Shown one piece after another: positions 59,434-64,000 of a stretch of DNA of 64,000 nucleotides (its first letter is position 1; each line of letters begins with the position of its first letter). Where the stretch lies: NCBI GenBank assembly GCA_020744225.1, contig JAGMWG010000018.1, positions 124,001 through 188,000 of the forward strand, read 5' to 3'. The notes below the pieces were generated by a model, which was not told the origin of the DNA, searched no databases, and was given only the letters and a program-made list of their open reading frames with translations. The translations under genes and the position numbers were made by a program. This DNA comes from Paraphoma chrysanthemicola. Taxonomy: Eukaryota > Ascomycota > Dothideomycetes > Pleosporales > Phaeosphaeriaceae.

Positions 59434-60273
59434 ATGTCTTCACCGCCCCAACACATCCCCAAACAAGCCCTCGCCCTCCTCACCAACCCCGGCAAAGTCT
59501 CCATCTACGAATCCACCGGCGGCCTCGTAACCGCACAATTCGCAGCCCACAATCTCTCACTCATCTCCCCAATCCCCGCCAACTCCATCATCCACGACAA
59601 CGCCTGCGGGGCCGGCACCGTCTCGCGCGCAATTCTTTCCACGGATCCCAAACCACAAAACATCACCATCCACGCAACAGACATTGACCAACTTTTTCTC
59701 GACGCCCTGCAATCAGACACCACACATCACTCCTGGCCGATTAGTATTTCAAACCAAAACTCCAACGCCCTTTCCTTCGCTGATGATTATTTCACACACT
59801 CAATCACCAACATCGGAATCCTCTTCTTCGCGCCCTCAGGCGCAAGTGAAATCCACCGCACATTGCAACCCGCGGGAACAGCGATTGTAAACTGCTGGTC
59901 AGATATAACGTGGCTGGCACCAATTGGCGCTACTTCGTTCCGCACGCGCGGCGCCCGTCCGCCGCTGCCGCCGGTGAACTGGCAGGACGGGACGCATTTG
60001 CGGAAAGTGATGCTGGAGGCTGGGTTCAAGGAGGAGAATCTGCGGATTGAGAAGAGCGAGGCGTGGGCTAAGACGGACGATTTGCGGGCCTGGGCAGAGA
60101 AGACGTGGGCGTTTTTGGGAGGATTGGGGGGATGGCAGGAGGGGGATGAGGAGAGGTGGGATGAGGCGGTGGATATGTTGGTGGAAGGGTTGTTGGAGCA
60201 GGAGGGGACGAAGAGGGTGGGGGATGAGGTGTGGATGAGAGCGAGTCAGTGGGTGGCTGTTGCGACGAAGTGA
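59434..60273 (+). CDS. SAM-dependent methyltransferase, secondary-metabolite type
   Basis: Single exon, 279 residues. Motif I is IHDNACGAGTVSRAIL near 54-69, then ITIHATDIDQLFLDAL (acidic D binding the ribose), SNALSFADDYFTHSITNIGI and FAPSGASEIHRTLQPAGTAIVNCW. This is a UbiE/Methyltransf_25-like enzyme of the kind found in fungal secondary metabolism. GGLGGWQEGDEERWDEAVDM in the C-terminal part is acidic and helical. Substrate unknown. The first ATG, at 59434, fits the expected length. No other biosynthetic gene is visible beside it, so a cluster is not supported. Confidence 0.87.
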   Translation: MSSPPQHIPKQALALLTNPGKVSIYESTGGLVTAQFAAHNLSLISPIPANSIIHDNACGAGTVSRAILSTDPKPQNITIHATDIDQLFLDALQSDTTHHSWPISISNQNSNALSFADDYFTHSITNIGILFFAPSGASEIHRTLQPAGTAIVNCWSDITWLAPIGATSFRTRGARPPLPPVNWQDGTHLRKVMLEAGFKEENLRIEKSEAWAKTDDLRAWAEKTWAFLGGLGGWQEGDEERWDEAVDMLVEGLLEQEGTKRVGDEVWMRASQWVAVATK

Positions 60274-60535
60274 TCAGCTCAAGATGGACGGAAGAGGCTC
60301 CACGACGAGCTCTGGTCTGGGAAATGTGGTAAAGGCATTGATACATTAGACGAAATACATGCTTTTGCTGGTACAGTAGCCGTACAATCGTGGTAGAGGT
60401 TCGCCAGAAAACGATGCATGCTTTTCCTGTCTCTTTTATTGTAATATACAAGCCTCGGTCATAAGCAATCCGACCTCAGACCTAAAGAATACTCTCACAC
60501 TCCAAATCTACCCTTGTCGTGTCAACATGACATGT

Positions 60536-62099
60536 CTAGCCCATGACCATGCCCTTGAGGCCAGCCATGTCGCCCTCCTTGGCAGCGATTTCAAAGTATC
60601 CGTAGATGATTGTAACAGCCAAAAGGATACCAGTTCCACTGCCCAATGCGCCGAGAAGATCGCTACCAACGGAGAGGGCACCAATGCAGGCACCACCGAA
60701 AGCAGCAGCCGTGGGGATGACACGCTTCAGCTCCTTGTACATAGACTCCTCACGGTGACCAGCCATGACCAGACCTTGTTCCTTGAGCTGCTTGGCAACG
60801 TCGCGTGGGGAGGAACCGGAGACCTCGATCCAAGTCTTGGAGAAAACGGCGCAGGCAACAAGCATGTAGACGACGAAGACGGCGGTCTTGAGAGGGTCAG
60901 AGAGCGCCTCGGTGATGCTCAGAGGAGGGGACCTGGTATTGTCAGAAATGTGAAGTTTAATGTTGCAGCTGGGACATACATGTAATAAGCGACACCGGAG
61001 GTAGCGAAGAGCTGAGCAGATCCCTCCTTGGGCTCCCACACACCGAGAAGGCGGACAAGGAGGTTGTCGGAGAAGCGGCTGTAGAGCATCTGGCTGATCA
61101 AGAAGACGTTGGAGGACAGAGCTGACTGCAGCATAATGGGCATGTTGGAGGTGTAGAACAGGCGGACGGGGTACGAGCCACGGACACCACGCTGGCGAGC
61201 AGACTTGACGGGGATCTCAACACGGAAGCCCTGGAGGTAGATGACGGCACCGAAAACGATGACGGTGGAGATCAAGTTCATGACGTTGGGGAGGTTCTGG
61301 CGGTAGAAAGCCTCCTTGAGCGCAATGGTCTTGTTGGGCCAGGTGAAGAGCAAGTGAACGAGCGCAATGATGGCGCCCTCGAATTCGGGGCCACGACCAG
61401 TGTTAATGGTGGTGGGGGAGAAGGCCTTCCACATGATGGACTCGCAGATGTTGGTGGCAATGAAGAGGGAGATACCGCTGCCGAGACCATAGCCCTTCTG
61501 GAGGAGCTCGTCGAGGAGAATGACGATCAAGCCGGCGATGATGAGCTGGATGACAAGGAGAACGCAGATACCAGCTCCGAGGTCAGATGGCTGTCCATAG
61601 AGACCCGAGATGACGAAGACGACGGCCTGTCCGAAAGACAAGAGGATGGCGAGAAGCTTCTGCGCGGTCTGGTAGAGCTCGCGGTCGGACTTCAAGTCGA
61701 GGTTGACATCGATCAGGTGGGTGCCAGCAAGGAGCTGGAAGACCATGCCGGAGGAGATGATGGGGGTGATACCCAGCTCCATCAGCGTTCCTCTGTTACT
61801 CGCCATCATCATACGCAGCCAGTAGAGCGGGTCCGAGTTGTCAGACGACACAATGCCGTACAGAGGCATCTGGCTCATGACGAGGAAGACAAGCAGGGTG
61901 AGACCGGTCCATACCAGGCGGTTGTTGAAGGGCACCTTGCTCTCTGGCAGCGAGATCTCGGGGACGAGAGGGACGAAGGGCTTGACGAGGTCGAGGAACC
62001 GTACTGCGCACAATTGCTGTTAGCTGCGAATTCTGGGGGTCTTTCGCGGTGGGCGATGCTGCGCCATTGCGGCGGCGGGAGAAACTTACGGCCGCTCAT
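60536..62099 (-). CDS. SEC61: SEC61 alpha, ER protein-conducting channel
   Basis: Three exons: 62099-62090, 62003-60980 and 60932-60536; introns 86 and 47 nt; 476 residues. The first exon codes only MSG plus one base, and splicing gives MSGLRFLDLVKPFVPLVPE, the typical start. About ten membrane helices are visible (WTGLTLLVFLVMSQMPLYGI, GMVFQLLAGTHLI, LLSFGQAVVFVISGL, ICVLLVIQLIIAGLIVILL, and others). The plug and lateral-gate region NRGTLMELGITPIISSG and the conserved SARQRGVRGSYPVRLFYTSNMPIML loop are intact. Third exon: SPPLSITEALSDPLKTAVF through GYFEIAAKEG. It forms the translocon with Sbh1 and Sss1 in the ER membrane and is essential. The tiny first exon is easy to miss. Confidence 0.97.
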
Positions 62100-63215
62100 G
62101 ATTGCGATCTATGGCCCAGAAGGTAGAAGAGAGACAAAAGAAGTGAAGGAGAAGATGCTGCGATCGAGGCTGTTGATGGATGGAAGGGGGGTTGTTGCAG
62201 CTTTCTCGACACGTTGCGCCGCTGCCAAATATGTCCGTGCGCGCTAGCTTAACGGAGCTTCACCCTGAGCTATCATCTCCTCCTCCACTCTCCGCACCAG
62301 AGGCCACGCTGTCTTGACTTGCGCATTGGAAGCTTCCCGAACGTGTTTGATCTTTGCAAGGCAACATCGCTTACCTTGCCGCACGCTCGCCGCGCATGGC
62401 GACACACTGCAACATGTCTACCCAGACTGGACCTATCACGAACGACCCCCTACGGAGTATGTGTCGTCCTGGAGCAATTCGGGGATATGGCGTTGCACAA
62501 CGCAGCCACTGCCTTCACGCTCACGATGCGCACAAGGTGATGAGATAAAACTGCTCATTCTTGCGAATCCGTTGCTCGTCGACATTTCTGCATCTCATTT
62601 CCTGTCGTTTCGTCATCTCACTGGAAGCGTTGCTCGGCCTGTTATGGAACACCTTAAGACGAGCATCATGGTCAAACCATGGAGACAGGATCGCAAGGCA
62701 CTTGAATGCAGTCATTGCGATAGTCTTTCCGTAGCACCGCGTTCAGATCGGATCGCACCGCGGACACCTCAAAGAGATCGCGACTCCTTGCTATCGTCAT
62801 TGAGCCACTCATTGGTCAAGAACCACAGTGTTCGCTTTCGCTAAAGCTGCAGGGGTCAGAGCTGTCGTGTGAAGGATGCTAATGTCATATTGAGCTTAGC
62901 CGTTACCTCACTCGGCATCGTGAGCTGCGTCCCCGGTCCTGCGGTCGTACTTCCGAACATGAGATACGAATTTAGCGTCAAAAGACGAATGTGAATGTTC
63001 TCTATGCGAAATCCTTCAGCAATGATGCTGCCATGTTCTCAAGATTGTGGAGGCTGTGTCTTCGAAACTACAGTACTTAAGATGGACTTGATACAATCAA
63101 ATGTGCACATCGCAGCCTCACTCACGCCTACACTGAACCAACTGCAACCCCCAAGTAATACATCCTTGACAATCCAATTGCTTGAATCGTACACACGATA
63201 CAGCACGACCCCACC
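62100..63215. other. Divergent intergenic, about 1.1 kb
   Basis: SEC61 (minus) and the RTA1-family gene (plus) are transcribed away from it. An open plus-strand frame at 62314-62844 lacks an ATG start, domain and leader and is not called. No repeats seen. Confidence 0.5.
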
Positions 63216-64000
63216 ATGGCAAATCCTCCTAGCTCCCCGAAGTTTGACTGGAAGATGTACCGTTACGTGCCAACGCTTGTTGGCGCCATCATCGCCCTCA
63301 TCATCTTCCTCATCATGGCTATGTTGCACTTCTGGCAATTCTTGAAATTGCGAAAGGTCATCATCATATACGTGATCATCGGAGCTCTCTGTATGTTCAT
63401 CTCCGGGCTTTCCTGTGCAGCTACACCCAACTAATGATATGATCAGGCGAAGTCGGCGGCTTTGGCGCACGCATCAGCTCGCATTTCGACAACCAAGAAT
63501 GGGGCTCCTTTATTGTTCAGGGTGTACTCCTCCTCGTCGGCCCTCTCTTCTTCGCAGCCACAATTTATATGATGCTGGGCCGGACAATCAGACTAGCGGG
63601 AGGAGAGGACGTTTCCTTGATCAAGCCAAAGTGGTACACACGCATCTTTGTAACAGCAGATGTTACCACCCTTATCATTCAAGGCCTGGGTTCGTAGCGA
63701 ACTGTATCACGATTGCCTGACAATGTACTGACAGCGTACAGGTGCCAGTATCATGGGCACCATGAAGCTCAACCTCGCGCTGGCAGGCGAGAAGATCGTC
63801 ATCGCCGGTCTCGCTCTACAGGTCGCAACCTTCATCGTCTTCCTCGTGGCGTCTATTGATTTCCACATTCGCATGAATCGCAAGACAGTGTTATACACCA
63901 GCACAGAGCCAGCTGGCGATTGGCGGAGGATGCTTTGGATCCTTTACAGCGTCAGCACCCTCATCCTCTTCCGGTGCGCATTCCGTTTGATCGAATACTC
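63216..64000 (+). CDS. RTA1-family membrane protein, 3' end off the window
   Basis: Exons 63216-63390, 63447-63689 and 63742 to the right edge; introns 56 nt (CTAATG branch) and 52 nt; about 225 codons visible. The joins give RTA1 (lipid-translocating exporter-like) motifs: ALCEVGGFGAR after the first helix, LFFAATIYMMLGR and IFVTADVTTLIIQGLGASI. Five or six membrane helices can be seen in the visible part; the full protein should have seven. Members confer tolerance to sterol-pathway inhibitors or sphingoid bases in yeast, but most filamentous-fungus paralogues are unstudied. The last visible residues, RCAFRLIEY, are the conserved start of the sixth helix region. Partial at the window end, not broken. 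Confidence 0.92.

Noticed and set aside
61354..62247. Long plus-strand open frame opposite SEC61
   Set aside because: It is the antisense shadow of SEC61; composition is Glu/Gly/Asp-rich as expected from codon-biased antisense, and no domain appears.
62314..62844. 176-codon plus-strand frame between SEC61 and the RTA1 gene
   Set aside because: No ATG at its start, no domain, no leader and no splice-supported extension.

Overview
The window is nuclear DNA of a filamentous ascomycete (Pezizomycotina), most probably a Dothideomycete. The evidence is gene structure and content. Genes are split by many short spliceosomal introns, mostly 45-70 nt, with GTAAGT/GTACGT/GTGAGT-type donors and CTAAC/CTGAC-like branch sites. 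The content includes a HET-NACHT-WD40 protein, a CFEM membrane protein, an RTA1-family protein, a group I G-alpha subunit of 353 residues and a chloroperoxidase-type heme-thiolate peroxidase. The class assignment is inference from overall gene flavour; no marker settles it. Exon joins were made by reading frames and splice sites by eye. Each reported multi-exon model keeps an open frame; the one uncertain join (OB-fold gene near 45.6 kb) is flagged.

Layout. 1-20.4 kb is mostly accessory: a large uncharacterised gene cut by the left edge, a SAM-dependent methyltransferase, a SAM35/metaxin-like mitochondrial import subunit, an Hsp70-like protein, a coiled-coil protein of unknown function, a CxxC plus PD-(D/E)XK-like protein, a C2H2 zinc-finger protein and an NLR-type HET-NACHT-WD40 gene. 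20.8-28.4 kb carries transketolase, a small membrane protein, a degenerate CCTTGAA-rich repeat patch and the G-alpha gene. 31.8-36.3 kb carries a CFEM receptor-like protein and a polytopic membrane protein. 37.7-47.8 kb is core cell biology: phosphatidylserine decarboxylase PSD2, kinetochore subunit DSN1/MIS13, an RPA1-like OB-fold protein and inositol-3-phosphate synthase. 50.2-54.2 kb carries a two-LIM protein and a repeat-built proline-rich protein. 54.8-57.9 kb holds a divergent pair: a secreted FMN-dependent alpha-hydroxy acid oxidase/dehydrogenase and a secreted unspecific-peroxygenase-like enzyme. 59-64 kb holds a putative 56-residue protein, a second methyltransferase, SEC61 alpha and an RTA1-family gene cut by the right edge.

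How genes may work together. The divergent oxidase/peroxygenase pair is the best candidate for a functional couple: one enzyme could make extracellular H2O2 and the other use it. PSD2 and INO1 both serve phospholipid synthesis but lie on opposite strands with two genes between them, so no co-regulation is claimed. The 1-20 kb block mixes an NLR sensor with several fungal lineage-expanded families and looks like an innate-immunity or allorecognition neighbourhood; that is inference. I saw no rRNA, no convincing tRNA, no CRISPR and no intact transposon.
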